Shown in pieces: positions 9,333 to 17,467 of a stretch of DNA of 64,000 bases. Numbering within the stretch: position 1 is the first letter of the stretch; each line of letters begins with the position of its first letter. The stretch lies in the NCBI GenBank assembly GCA_000403255.2, contig KE159594.1, positions 62,001 through 126,000 of the forward strand. The letters are read 5' to 3'. The translations under genes were made by a program, and so were the position numbers. Source of the stretch: Lachnospiraceae bacterium 3-1 (GTDB taxonomy: Bacteria > Bacillota > Clostridia > Lachnospirales > Lachnospiraceae). The notes beneath the pieces were generated by a model. It was given only the letters and a program-made list of their open reading frames with translations. It was not told the DNA's origin and did no database searches.

Positions 9333-9412
9333 GAGGAGATTGTAACATTGATATCATGTTAGAAGTTTTACAATTGACGAAAAGACGAAAGATTCGAAGA
9401 AAGGAGACTCCT

Positions 9413-10210
9413 ATGATTCAATACATTGCAAGTGACCTTGATGGAACACTGCTGCCAGATGGCGGCGATTGTATAGACTCTGAAATTTTTGACCTTATTT
9501 TAAAATTAAAAGAAAGGGGAATTCGATTTATTGCTGCAAGCGGAAGACAATATCAAAGCATGCAGACTTTGTTTGAGCCAATTCGAGATGAGATTTCTTA
9601 CATTACAGAAAATGGTTCTCTCTGCATTCATAACGGACAGGTGATTTTCCGAGGCACAATTGAACGGGAACTTGGCCTTCGTATTATAGATGCCGCAAAA
9701 GAATATGGAGAATGCCATATACTGCTTTCCTGTGAATCCCGACATTACACCAATTCAAAAAACACAGACTTTATCCATCATATACGTGACGTCCTTCATA
9801 ATGAACTTGCTGTTATTGAGGATTTACATCAGGTTCAGGAACCTTTTTTGAAGTTAGCCATTTGTGATTTCAATGGAACTGCCCAGCTAGATCCATTTTT
9901 TAAAGAACGTTTTTCTTCCGAAATCCGAGTGGTTACTGCAGGCAGTATATGGGTAGATTTTCTGGCTGCAGATGCGGACAAAGGGAAGGCCCTTGCTGTT
10001 CTCTTAAAACACCTTGACATTCCCCCTGAAAACGGCATTGCTTTTGGTGACCAACACAATGATATCGAAATGCTTCAATTTGCAGGCACAAGCTATGCCA
10101 TGAAAACTGCTGCCCTTGGAGTGTCAGATTACGCTGACCAGGTAACAGATTCCGTTGTTACAGTATTAAAAAGCATTTTGAATAACTCTAAAACGAAGCA
10201 GGAAGAATAA
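9413..10210 (+). CDS. Cof-type HAD family hydrolase
   Basis: 265 residues, the usual size for the Cof/YidA-type branch of the HAD superfamily. Motif I is SDLDGTLLPD with the nucleophile Asp near residue 8; motif II Ser is in FIAASGRQ; the C-terminal motif is IAFGDQHNDIEML, with the Mg-binding Asp residues. A C2-type cap lies between. These soluble enzymes dephosphorylate sugar phosphates or flavin-related phosphates; substrate not predictable. Start chosen at 9413 behind AAGGAGA. It is divergent from mglB, and a link to sugar-phosphate turnover is only suggested by position. A 14-bp stem-loop follows the stop. Confidence 0.88.
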   Translation: MIQYIASDLDGTLLPDGGDCIDSEIFDLILKLKERGIRFIAASGRQYQSMQTLFEPIRDEISYITENGSLCIHNGQVIFRGTIERELGLRIIDAAKEYGECHILLSCESRHYTNSKNTDFIHHIRDVLHNELAVIEDLHQVQEPFLKLAICDFNGTAQLDPFFKERFSSEIRVVTAGSIWVDFLAADADKGKALAVLLKHLDIPPENGIAFGDQHNDIEMLQFAGTSYAMKTAALGVSDYADQVTDSVVTVLKSILNNSKTKQEE

Positions 10211-10215
10211 TGCCC

Positions 10216-10254
10216 AAGCTTCGTCTCCTTTTGAAACATCAGGAGACGAAGCTT
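10216..10254. terminator. Stem-loop after the HAD gene
   Basis: Perfect 14-bp inverted repeat AAGCTTCGTCTCCT (10216-10229) with its complement at 10241-10254, loop of 11 nt. No T-tract on either strand. It lies between two convergent genes and probably marks both transcript ends. Confidence 0.6.
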
Positions 10255-10278
10255 CCATTAGAGGTGAAAGATGCTGCC

Positions 10279-10959
10279 TTAATCCTTTTCCATATTACGC
10301 AAATGAAGGTATACCGTATTTTTACTAATATTCAATTCCCTTGCGATAAACGATACGGAATCCTTTAAATTAAAAATCCCTTGCATATATAACCGATGTA
10401 TGATTTCTTTATTCTTATTTGCGCTGCTGATACTAGTATCCTTAAAAACTTTCTCTCTAGTATCCCAAACCGTAGTCTTTAGTAAATCCGTACTATTCTG
10501 AGAAAAATTCTCATGCAGCTCTGTAATCCTTGAAACATCACAACACCCAGACATTGACATAAAACTCTGAAAAAAATCTGAGACGGAGGTGTTCATATAA
10601 AAATTAATACACAGCAGGCCAATAATCCTGTCACCTTCGCCTTTAATGGGAATCGTAGCAGATTTTAAGGGTTCCCCTCTGCTGTTCTGGGAAAAATATG
10701 TGATGCCCTGAGCATTCTTTTCATCCCTTCGTATCTCTTCCAGCATATTTAACGCTACATCTGTAATTGGCGCCCCTTCTGTTCGTCCAGTATGAAATCC
10801 ATTAATTACTTTCATGGCAGAGTGCTCATAGTTCTCCAGACTATGCAAAACCATCTCATAGCCCCTTCCTAGATATTCTGTTAATCCATCCAGAAGCTGA
10901 CAGTAAGAATTTAAAATCAAACGGTCTATTTGTGTAAGTGTTAAATTATTTTTTTTCAT
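10279..10959 (-). CDS. YheO/DauR-type transcriptional regulator
   Basis: 226 residues. The N-terminal part matches the PAS-like YheO domain (VLHSLENYEHSAMKVINGFH, then TITYFSQNS-like core and IIGLLCINFYMNTSV); the C-terminal 60 residues form a helix-turn-helix (KDSVSFIARELNISKNTVYLHLRNM). The family regulates amino-acid related genes; DauR controls D-Arg catabolism. It is divergent from ridA, and an NSS amino-acid symporter follows, so control of amino-acid transport or turnover is plausible (inference). The start has AAAGGATTTC upstream. Confidence 0.85.
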   Translation of the reverse strand: MKKNNLTLTQIDRLILNSYCQLLDGLTEYLGRGYEMVLHSLENYEHSAMKVINGFHTGRTEGAPITDVALNMLEEIRRDEKNAQGITYFSQNSRGEPLKSATIPIKGEGDRIIGLLCINFYMNTSVSDFFQSFMSMSGCCDVSRITELHENFSQNSTDLLKTTVWDTREKVFKDTSISSANKNKEIIHRLYMQGIFNLKDSVSFIARELNISKNTVYLHLRNMEKD

Positions 10960-11039
10960 AAGAAATCCTTTCTGACATATACAAAAATCCTTTGGTAATT
11001 ATTATATAGACGTTTTCATCAAATTCAATACAAATTTTT

Positions 11040-11111
11040 GTAACAATTCAGCCCTTTCAGCTCTGAAATAGAGCTTTATTCAAAGGATTTTCATACTGAC
11101 AGTATAAAAAT
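11040..11111. repeat. Truncated half copy of palindromic element 2
   Basis: About 72 bp matching one half of the 118-bp element at 24318-24435 (reverse orientation), from GTAACAATTCAGCCC through TTATTCAAAGGATTTTCATA to CAGTATAAAAAT, with few mismatches. The other half is missing, so this is a decayed copy. It lies between the YheO-type gene and the ridA promoter. Confidence 0.75.
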
Positions 11112-11166
11112 ATGGATGGGTATTTCCATATTTGAGACAAATTTTCATTTACTGAATAATATTTTA

Positions 11167-11195
11167 TTGACTAAACAAAATAAATGTGTTATATT
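11167..11195 (+). promoter_or_regulatory. Strong vegetative promoter for ridA
   Basis: TTGACT (11167-11172), 17-bp spacer, TATATT (11190-11195). Predicted transcription start near 11202, at the very edge of the palindromic repeat at 11203-11393, so that repeat would make up nearly the whole 5' leader of ridA. Confidence 0.7.
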
Positions 11196-11202
11196 TTATG
11201 AA

Positions 11203-11393
11203 GGGGCTGTCGCACTAACATAAATTACAATATATAAATTTGTTCAAAAGGTTTACATTGCAAAGCAATGCAAACAAAATGCACAAAAAATATCTTGGGA
11301 AGCTAGCTTCCCAGAATAATTTTGTGCATTCTGTCTTTGCCGCATGAGCGGCAAGACCTTTTGAACAAGTAACTATATTAGTGCGACAGCCCC
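11203..11393. repeat. Palindromic repeat family 1, full-length copy B
   Basis: 191 bp bounded by 16-bp perfect terminal inverted repeats (GGGGCTGTCGCACTAA at 11203-11218, complement at 11378-11393). Inside are nested inverted repeats: TTGTTCAAAAGGT with ACCTTTTGAACAA, TTGCAAAGCAA, AATGCACAAAA with TTTTGTGCATT enclosing TGGGAAGCTAGCTTCCCA, and TTGCCGCATGAGCGGCAA. It could fold as a multi-branched structure. Copies A, C and D in this window are internal-deletion versions. No coding potential seen. Confidence 0.88.
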
Positions 11394-11436
11394 TATAAAA
11401 CAAAAAACATTATCGTAAATAAAGGAGAATCACATT

Positions 11437-11811
11437 ATGAAAACAATTTCTACTACGAATGCACCAGCAGCAATCGGCCCTTATTCCCAGGCAAAAATAT
11501 TAAATGGAATACTTTATACATCTGGACAGATACCATTAGATCCAAAAACCAGTGAAGTAGTTGGAACTGACATTACAGAACAGACAGAACAGGTGATGAA
11601 AAATATAGAAGCTATCTTAAAAGAAGCTGGAACTAATTTTGAAAACGTCATCAAAACAACCTGTTTTCTTGATGATATGAATGATTTTGCCACATTTAAT
11701 GGGATTTACGAGAAATATTTTACTGGAAAACCGGCCCGCTCTTGTGTAGCTGTACAACAATTACCAAAAGGAGTCCTTGTAGAAGTAGAAGTGATAGCTT
11801 ACATCTCCTAA
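11437..11811 (+). CDS. ridA: RidA family enamine/imine deaminase
   Basis: 124 residues, full length for RidA/YjgF/UK114. Hallmarks seen: IGPYSQAKILNGILYTSGQIP at the N-terminus, TTCFLDDMNDFATFNGIYEKYF in the middle, the conserved Arg in KPARSCVAV and the C-terminal VLVEVEVIAY. The soluble trimer hydrolyses reactive enamine/imine intermediates released by PLP enzymes such as serine/threonine dehydratase. Ribosome site AAAGGAG is well placed. Its leader is the palindromic repeat described at 11203-11393. The divergent YheO-type regulator and convergent NSS symporter suggest an amino-acid handling locus. Confidence 0.95.
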   Translation: MKTISTTNAPAAIGPYSQAKILNGILYTSGQIPLDPKTSEVVGTDITEQTEQVMKNIEAILKEAGTNFENVIKTTCFLDDMNDFATFNGIYEKYFTGKPARSCVAVQQLPKGVLVEVEVIAYIS

Positions 11812-11824
11812 AGCAAGATTCTCT

Positions 11825-11879
11825 GCCTGCGGCGGGTCGCTTTGCGACAGATTTCATTCCCGTCGCAGACAGGATTTTT
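11825..11879 (+). terminator. Terminator after ridA
   Basis: CCTGCGGCGGG pairs, with one or two wobbles, with CCCGTCGCAGACAGG around an inner TCGCTTTGCGA hairpin, followed by ATTTTTT. Rho-independent type for the plus strand; the convergent symporter gene ends just beyond it. Confidence 0.7.
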
Positions 11880-11929
11880 TGATATATGACTGGTCATAAT
11901 ATTTTCTGATTTCATTCTATGGAAAGCTC

Positions 11930-13336
11930 TTATATAACTGTCAATATCCCTACAGATTTCAGTAACAAAATCACCAGAAGAACCGGTGCAACAAAACGTA
12001 TCATTACAATATACAACTGCTTTCTGCCAAATTTGCACCCATTCTTTTCCACCTCTTCAATTACTGTCTTGGGTTTCAATATCCAGCCAATCAAAATACA
12101 TGTTCCAATTGCTACCAAAGGCATCAGACAGTTGTTGCTAATGTAATCCATGATATCTAAAATCTGTGCATGGGCGCCATTTGGTAAAACAATGTCAAAA
12201 TACAGCCTATTGTAACCAAGACACACCAACACCGCTCCTGTCAACGCAATGATTGTTTCCAGGATGGTTGCTTTCACCCTGGACATATGGAACTGATCCA
12301 TAAAACTGGACACTACAGCTTCCATAACGGAAACAGCGCTCGTCAAAGCCGCAAACAAAACCATAGCAAAAAACAATGCGCCAATGAGATTTCCGATTCT
12401 TCCCATAGAAGAAAAGACCTTTGGCAAGGACACAAACATCAAGCCTGGGCCAGACGCTTCCATTCCCTCTCTTCCCATAAAAGTATAGACTGCTGGAATA
12501 ATCATAACACCTGCCAAAAACGCAACTGCCGTATCACAAATTTCAATTTGGTTGATAGATTTACCCAGATTTGCATCATCCTTGACATAAGAACCGTATG
12601 CTATCATAATTCCCATTGCCACACTAAGACTGAAAAATAACTGTCCCATAGCATCCAACAACACAGTAAAAAATTTCTTCACAGTCAGCCCTTCCAGACT
12701 GGGAACTACATAAATCTTTAAGCCCTCCAATCCAGTTCTTGTCACTCCTGTCTCGTCCGTAAAATGAATAGTCAAAGAAAATATTGCAATTCCAACTACC
12801 ATAAGAAACAGCAATGGCATCAATACCTTTGAAAAAGACTCAATCCCATGGTTCACACCTCGGAATATAACAAAAGTAACTGCCAGCAAAAAAATAACCA
12901 TGAAAACCAATGGTTCTACCGTACTGGTAATATAACCTGTGAAATATCCATCAGCAGCTGCATTGCTTCCTTCTCCAGTTAAATAGGCAAAAAGATATTT
13001 TATAACCCATCCGCCAATCACACTATAGTAAGGCATAATAATTACTGGTACTAAGCATGCAAGCACTCCAAGAAACTTCCACTTTTCCTTTAACTTTCCA
13101 TAGGCCGTCAAAGGGCTTTGTTTTGTTTTCCTTCCTATGGCAATTTCAGTAGTCAGCAATGTAAATCCGAAGGTAAGGGCCAAAATCAGATAAATAACCA
13201 GATACAGCCCTCCTCCGTCCTTTGCTGCCAAATAAGGAAACCGCCAGATGTTTCCCAACCCTACTGCGCTTCCGGCTGCCGCAAGCACAAATCCAATTGA
13301 TCCTGAAAATGAATGTCTGCTTTTTTCTTTTTCCAT
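11930..13336 (-). CDS. Neurotransmitter:sodium symporter (NSS) family transporter
   Basis: 468 residues, about 11-12 membrane helices. The NSS signature appears at the N-terminus: GSIGFVLAAAGSAVGLGNIWRFPYL, where the unwound helix 1 binds sodium and substrate; GGLYLVIYLI and the helix 6 region DAMGQLFFSLSVAMGIMIAYGSY also fit. Bacterial members import amino acids with sodium; the actual substrate cannot be read from sequence. The start at 13336 has only a modest ribosome site (GGGAG is 20 nt away). It faces ridA and probably belongs functionally with ridA and the YheO-type regulator. Confidence 0.92.
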   Translation of the reverse strand: MEKEKSRHSFSGSIGFVLAAAGSAVGLGNIWRFPYLAAKDGGGLYLVIYLILALTFGFTLLTTEIAIGRKTKQSPLTAYGKLKEKWKFLGVLACLVPVIIMPYYSVIGGWVIKYLFAYLTGEGSNAAADGYFTGYITSTVEPLVFMVIFLLAVTFVIFRGVNHGIESFSKVLMPLLFLMVVGIAIFSLTIHFTDETGVTRTGLEGLKIYVVPSLEGLTVKKFFTVLLDAMGQLFFSLSVAMGIMIAYGSYVKDDANLGKSINQIEICDTAVAFLAGVMIIPAVYTFMGREGMEASGPGLMFVSLPKVFSSMGRIGNLIGALFFAMVLFAALTSAVSVMEAVVSSFMDQFHMSRVKATILETIIALTGAVLVCLGYNRLYFDIVLPNGAHAQILDIMDYISNNCLMPLVAIGTCILIGWILKPKTVIEEVEKNGCKFGRKQLYIVMIRFVAPVLLVILLLKSVGILTVI

Positions 13337-13460
13337 GTTTTCTGTGGGGAAATCTCCCTCTTCCTTCCTGTATAATGATGCTGCCTAAATTTCTGACAGA
13401 TAGACAGATTTTAAACAACTGTTACTATTATACATAAACCATTCCTGTTTTTCAAACTTT

Positions 13461-14387
13461 TTATATTCCAAACATCTCTCTTGTACTTTCTACTTCCTGA
13501 ATCTCACAGCCAACTTGTGCCGCAATCTGTTCATTTGTCAGAGAAGGATCTTGTTTTGCTATCTGAAAAATTCTTCCTGATAAAATTAAGCCTTCCTCTC
13601 CAATACGAATTCCAAAAGAAATCCCTTCCATAAACTGATATAGTTCTGCTGCCTGCTCCTTCCATTTCCTGGGTTTTTGCATCCGCAGCATAAGCAGGAA
13701 TCAACTTATAATACTCAATCCCCTGGAGCACATGGGGATGGGCGCCAACCACCAAATCTGCTCCTGCATCTATGTACGCCTTTGCAAGCTGTCTCTGGTA
13801 TTCCTGAGGGCTATTCTCTCGTTCTATTCCCCAATGGACATACACGGTCAAAAAGTCACATTGCTGTTTCGTCTGACGAATGGCTTCACAAAGCGCTCCA
13901 CTATCATAGGTACACAACATTCCTGGCTGTTGGTTTTCAATATTCCACTCTGCCACTGGAATGACCCTAGAGGCCCCCAGAAATCCAAAAGTCTTCTGTC
14001 CAGCTTCCGCAAAAAAGGGCTTGGCTGCCTGAGCTTTATCGATTCCTGCACCCACATAAGCAATCCCTGCTGCATTTCCAACAGCAATTTTTCAGATACG
14101 CTCCCTCCAATGCCTTCCCTGGTATACTGCTCCAATACATAATTGCTCAGATAAATGTCCCCTGCAAAAATCATGGCTACTTCCTGATTGCCTTCTTCCA
14201 TCTGAACATCCTCACAAAAGTCCTTCTGGCTACTCTTTTCTTCTGCCCTTTGGCTCTCTTTTTCTATGACAAAACCCTCTGCTTTTTCATCATAGCCTTC
14301 CGCTTTATAAAGCCAGAAACACAATCCAGCTCCAACCAATGTCAACACCAGCATAGAAACTATTGCCCTACAAATGCTCTTTTTCAT
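13461..14387 (-). pseudogene. Decayed CapA family (poly-glutamate capsule-type) protein
   Basis: Pieces of one CapA-type metallophosphoesterase lie in different frames. The N-terminal piece (start 14387, site AAGGAGGA) has a signal-anchor helix and VAMIFAGDIYLSNYVLEQY. Near 14068 the text jumps from LLLEMQQ straight to GIAYVGAGIDKAQAAKPFF with a frame change, which removes the middle of the domain, including the NxE and ANNH metal motifs. The next piece (to about 13700) has FGFLGASRVIPVAEWN and VVGAHPHVLQGIEYYK, then jumps to LIPAYAADAKTQ, again skipping residues. Near 13660 a further frameshift moves to the piece EQAAELYQFMEGISFGIRIG. Two internal deletions plus a frameshift make a sequencing error unlikely. 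Confidence 0.8.
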
Positions 14388-14488
14388 CTCAGTCCTCCTT
14401 AAAAAATTCCACTTTATTGTACCATTGATTTTTATACCAATCAATGGTACAATAGCAAAGGAAAATTTGAAGAAAAGGGAGGGTTCTC

Positions 14489-14950
14489 ATGGCTACATGG
14501 CAAATCATATTAATTGTAATTACCGTTCTTTTGCTTGCAGCAACCATTGCACTTTACATAGTAGGCAAAAAATCACAAAAGAAAAAAGAGGAACAGGACG
14601 CCCAAATCGCTGCGACTGCACAGACCATATCAATGCTGATCATCGATAAAAAGCGGATGAAACTAAAAGATTCCGGACTTCCTGCGGCAGTCATTGCCCA
14701 GACCCCGAAAATCGTGCGAGGCTCCAAAATGCCAATCGTAAAGGCAAAGGTTGGACCTAAGATTATGACATTTATCTGCGAAGAAGAAATCTTTGACAGA
14801 ATCCCTACCAAAAAAGAGGTGAAAGCCGTTGTCAGCGGACTTTACATTACCTCTGTCAAGGGCCTTCGTGGTTCCATTGAACCCATTGCTAAGAAAAAGA
14901 AATTACTGGACAGGCTGAAAGAAAAAGCAGAAGCAAAAACAAAAAAATAA
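14489..14950 (+). CDS. Conserved-looking membrane-anchored protein of unknown function
   Basis: 153 residues, function not recognised. One transmembrane helix at about residues 5-25 is followed by a Lys/Glu-rich stretch (KKSQKKKEEQD) and a small basic domain (ISMLIIDKKRMKLKDSGLP, IVKAKVGPKIMTFICEEEIFDRIPTKKEVKAVVSGLYI) with a Lys-rich tail. Strong site GGGAGG and clean codon use mark it as a real gene. The domain would be cytosolic if the Lys-rich flank is inside. It is followed by its own stem-loop. Not part of an operon. Confidence 0.75.
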   Translation: MATWQIILIVITVLLLAATIALYIVGKKSQKKKEEQDAQIAATAQTISMLIIDKKRMKLKDSGLPAAVIAQTPKIVRGSKMPIVKAKVGPKIMTFICEEEIFDRIPTKKEVKAVVSGLYITSVKGLRGSIEPIAKKKKLLDRLKEKAEAKTKK

Positions 14951-14992
14951 GCTGCGCACCAACCAATTTGTATCCGTGCACAACTTATTTTT
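14944..14992 (+). terminator. Terminator after the 153-residue protein
   Basis: AAATAAGCTGCGCAC pairs with GTGCACAACTTATTT (two G-U pairs) and is followed by TT. Plus-strand terminator directly at the stop codon. Confidence 0.65.
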
Positions 14993-14997
14993 GCAAA

Positions 14998-15106
14998 GAG
15001 GCTGTCGCATTAACATAAATTACAATACATAATTTTGTGCATTCTGTCTTTGCCGCATAAGCGGCAAGACCTTTTGAACAAGTAACTATATTAGTGCAAC
15101 AGTCCT
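14998..15106. repeat. Palindromic repeat family 1, internally deleted copy C
   Basis: Terminal arms GAGGCTGTCGCATTAA (14998-15013) and TTAGTGCAACAGTCCT (15091-15106) are diverged versions of those in copy B. The interior matches the right part of B (TTTTGTGCATTCTGTCTTTG, CCGCATAAGCGG, CCTTTTGAACAAGTAACTAT) but lacks the left inner arms, so it is a deletion derivative. Between galU and the 153-residue protein. Confidence 0.82.
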
Positions 15107-15125
15107 TTTTGTTACCCCTTAACCA

Positions 15126-16016
15126 CTAATCATATTGAAGCATCTCTTCCATATTATTATGAAGGTTTTGTAAATAGCCCTTCATCTCATCTTTTAATTC
15201 TTCACTACGCAAAGCAAATTCAATGTTTGCTTGAATAAATCCTGTCTTGGTTCCCACATCATACCGATGTCCTTTAAAATCATACGCATACATCGCCTGC
15301 TCTTTGGCCAGCCGCTTCAACGCATCTGTAAGCTGAATTTCACCGCCTTGGCCTGCATCCTGGGTTTCCAGGAACCCAAAAATCTCTGGCGTAATAATAT
15401 AACGTCCCAATACTGCAATATTGGAAGGAGCTTCTTCCAAAGAAGGCTTCTCCACCATATCTCTTACCTTATAGACCCGTTCATCCACTTGCTTTCCTGC
15501 AATAATTCCATACTTATTCACTACCTCATGGCCAACAGCCTGTACACCAAGAATGGAAGTTTGATATTCCCGAAATACATCCAACATCTGCCCAAGACAA
15601 GGCTGTTTCGATACAACCACATCATCCCCTAACAAAACTGCAAAAGGTTCATTCCCTATAAAATGCTGGGCAGCCAGGATTGCATGACCTAATCCGCGAG
15701 GTTCTTTTTGACGGATATAATGAATATTGGCCATCTCAGAAATTTCTTTTACCATATCCAGCATTTCCTGCTTCTTCCCTTTTTCCAGTTCCAGCTCAAG
15801 CTCAATGGAACGGTCAAAATGATCTTCAATTGAACGCTTATTGCGGCCAGTCACAATAATAATATCCTGGATACCAGCCTCCACTGCCTCCTCAATAATA
15901 TACTGGATGGTTGGTTTGTCCACAATGGGAAGCATCTCCTTAGGCTGCGCCTTTGTAGCTGGCAAAAACCTGGTTCCCAGCCCTGCCGCTGGAATAATCG
16001 CCTTTTTTACTTTCAT
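15126..16016 (-). CDS. galU: UTP--glucose-1-phosphate uridylyltransferase
   Basis: 296 residues, normal length for GalU. The nucleotide-binding signature is at the N-terminus (AAGLGTRFLPATKAQPKEMLPI), with DKPTIQYIIEEAV, VLLGDDVVV (metal/UTP contact) and YDVGTKTGFIQANIEFAL at the C-terminus. It makes UDP-glucose for glycolipids, polysaccharides and the Leloir pathway; together with MglABC this fits galactose use and envelope synthesis. Site AGGAGAAGGTACT precedes the ATG. The DUF1934 and murI genes lie just upstream on the same strand. Confidence 0.95.
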   Translation of the reverse strand: MKVKKAIIPAAGLGTRFLPATKAQPKEMLPIVDKPTIQYIIEEAVEAGIQDIIIVTGRNKRSIEDHFDRSIELELELEKGKKQEMLDMVKEISEMANIHYIRQKEPRGLGHAILAAQHFIGNEPFAVLLGDDVVVSKQPCLGQMLDVFREYQTSILGVQAVGHEVVNKYGIIAGKQVDERVYKVRDMVEKPSLEEAPSNIAVLGRYIITPEIFGFLETQDAGQGGEIQLTDALKRLAKEQAMYAYDFKGHRYDVGTKTGFIQANIEFALRSEELKDEMKGYLQNLHNNMEEMLQYD

Positions 16017-16038
16017 AGTACCTTCTCCTTATACATCA

Positions 16039-16491
16039 TCAGGAAAGAGTGAAATTTCCTGACTCCTTTGATTTGATATTCATGGTAATGGAACAGTCTG
16101 CCAAATGCTCATAATTAACTTCCAGATTATACTTCACCTTCACATCAATCGTATCCTCGGTCTCTGCAATATCTACGCTTTTTGCATCAATACCGATTAA
16201 AAGACTTCCAAAAGGCGTATTATAATAAGAAACATTTTTTCTGTTTTTCTCGAAAATCATATGGACATTGGAAATACCTTTCTTAGTAATATCAAGGGAA
16301 TCTTCAGTAAGCTTGATAACATTTTTTATATTCCCGTCAAACCCTTCCATGACCTCATCATACAAAATATAATGTTTGCCATTTTTCTTATAATAGTCAC
16401 CGGCTGTAATCATTTCTATCGGCTCTACATCTTCTTCGTCCCTGGCTGCAAACTGCAGTCCACTGATTGATAACAGTACATCTTTTGTCAT
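16039..16491 (-). CDS. DUF1934 domain-containing protein
   Basis: 150 residues. The pattern (DVLLSISGLQF, EMITAGDYYKKNGKHYILYDE, KVKYNLEVNYEHLADCSITMNIK) matches the DUF1934 family of small beta-barrel, lipocalin-like proteins of Firmicutes, whose function is not established. No signal peptide, so cytosolic. It starts 3 nt after the murI stop, so it is translated from the murI transcript; murI-DUF1934 pairing is what the sequence shows here. Confidence 0.85.
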   Translation of the reverse strand: MTKDVLLSISGLQFAARDEEDVEPIEMITAGDYYKKNGKHYILYDEVMEGFDGNIKNVIKLTEDSLDITKKGISNVHMIFEKNRKNVSYYNTPFGSLLIGIDAKSVDIAETEDTIDVKVKYNLEVNYEHLADCSITMNIKSKESGNFTLS

Positions 16492-16494
16492 AGG

Positions 16495-17328
16495 TTACTC
16501 CTCAATATGTATTAATTGTGCTTTTTTGATTTCACAGGGCAAAATGGAATTGGCAAAGTTTTTAAACTTTTCTGCTGCATCACTGACATAAAACTGATAT
16601 TTCAGTGAAGATACCGCCCCTTTTCCATCATTGGTAATCTGGTGCTCTTTTAACAGCCGCCACAATCCCTGTGCCGTCTCATAAGCCGGATTCACCAAAT
16701 TAACCTCTTCCCCCATAATGTCCCGTATCGTAGACCTTAGCAGGGGATAATGGGTACACCCCAGAATCAAGGTATCGATATCTGATTCCTGAAAAGATGC
16801 AAGATACCGTTTCGCCACTTCTATGGTAACTGGATCCTTCAGCCAGCCTTCTTCCACCAAAGGCACAAACAAAGGACATGCCTTCCCCAGAACTACAGCC
16901 TTGGGATTATGCCTATGTATCATCTCTGTATAAATCTGGCTCCCCACAGTTCCCTCTGTACCAATCACACCAATTTTTCCATTTCGGGTAGCTTCCGCAG
17001 CTACCTTGGCGCCAGGCTTCACCACACCGATAATCGGCATTTTCATTTCCGGCCGTATCTCTTCCAATGCAAAAGCGCTTGCTGTGTTGCAGGCAACCAC
17101 AATCGCCTTCACTCCCATGGATTCCAGAAAATGAATAATCTGTCTGGAATAGCGGATAATGGTCTCCTTTGATTTGCTCCCATAAGGAACTCGAGCAGTA
17201 TCTCCAAAATAAATAATGTTTTCCTCTGGAAGCTGACGCATAATTTCTCTTGCTACTGTCAGTCCTCCCACCCCGGAATCAAAGACTCCTACCGGGGCGT
17301 ATCTCTTATCTTCCACGGCTTCTCTCAT
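16495..17328 (-). CDS. murI: Glutamate racemase
   Basis: 277 residues. Catalytic cysteines are Cys80 (VVACNTASAF) and Cys191 (LILGCTHYPLL), with the phosphate/carboxylate loop GVFDSGVGGLTV and GDTARVPYG. It is cofactor-independent and makes D-Glu for peptidoglycan in the cytosol. I start it at the ATG at 17328 behind GGAGATAAG; an ATG further up lies inside a 38-bp palindrome that overlaps the promoter. DUF1934 follows after 3 nt. Confidence 0.95.
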   Translation of the reverse strand: MREAVEDKRYAPVGVFDSGVGGLTVAREIMRQLPEENIIYFGDTARVPYGSKSKETIIRYSRQIIHFLESMGVKAIVVACNTASAFALEEIRPEMKMPIIGVVKPGAKVAAEATRNGKIGVIGTEGTVGSQIYTEMIHRHNPKAVVLGKACPLFVPLVEEGWLKDPVTIEVAKRYLASFQESDIDTLILGCTHYPLLRSTIRDIMGEEVNLVNPAYETAQGLWRLLKEHQITNDGKGAVSSLKYQFYVSDAAEKFKNFANSILPCEIKKAQLIHIEE

Positions 17329-17341
17329 CTTACTTATCTCC

Positions 17342-17379
17342 ATAAAACAGGTCATACATATGTATATTACCTGTTTTAT
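17342..17379. promoter_or_regulatory. 38-bp palindrome overlapping the murI -10, candidate operator
   Basis: Perfect 11-bp outer arms ATAAAACAGGT and ACCTGTTTTAT around a near-palindromic core centred on CATATG; 16 of 19 positions pair. The murI -10 lies inside it. A dimeric or tetrameric repressor site is likely; no regulator is identified. Confidence 0.6.
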
Positions 17380-17392
17380 AGTAAAAATGCAA
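17364..17392 (-). promoter_or_regulatory. Putative promoter of murI
   Basis: On the minus strand TTGCAT (17387-17392), 17-bp spacer, TAATAT (17364-17369). Confidence 0.55.
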
Positions 17393-17467
17393 GGGGCGTC
17401 GGAAATTTTCAAAATTTTTACACCTTAGGATCTGCATGAATTTTCCAAACAAAAAACTTCTCTAATT

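Noticed and set aside
11203-11393. Copy B as a tRNA cluster or riboswitch
   Set aside because: No tRNA T-loop or acceptor pattern and no known riboswitch core; the deletion variants elsewhere fit a repeat element.
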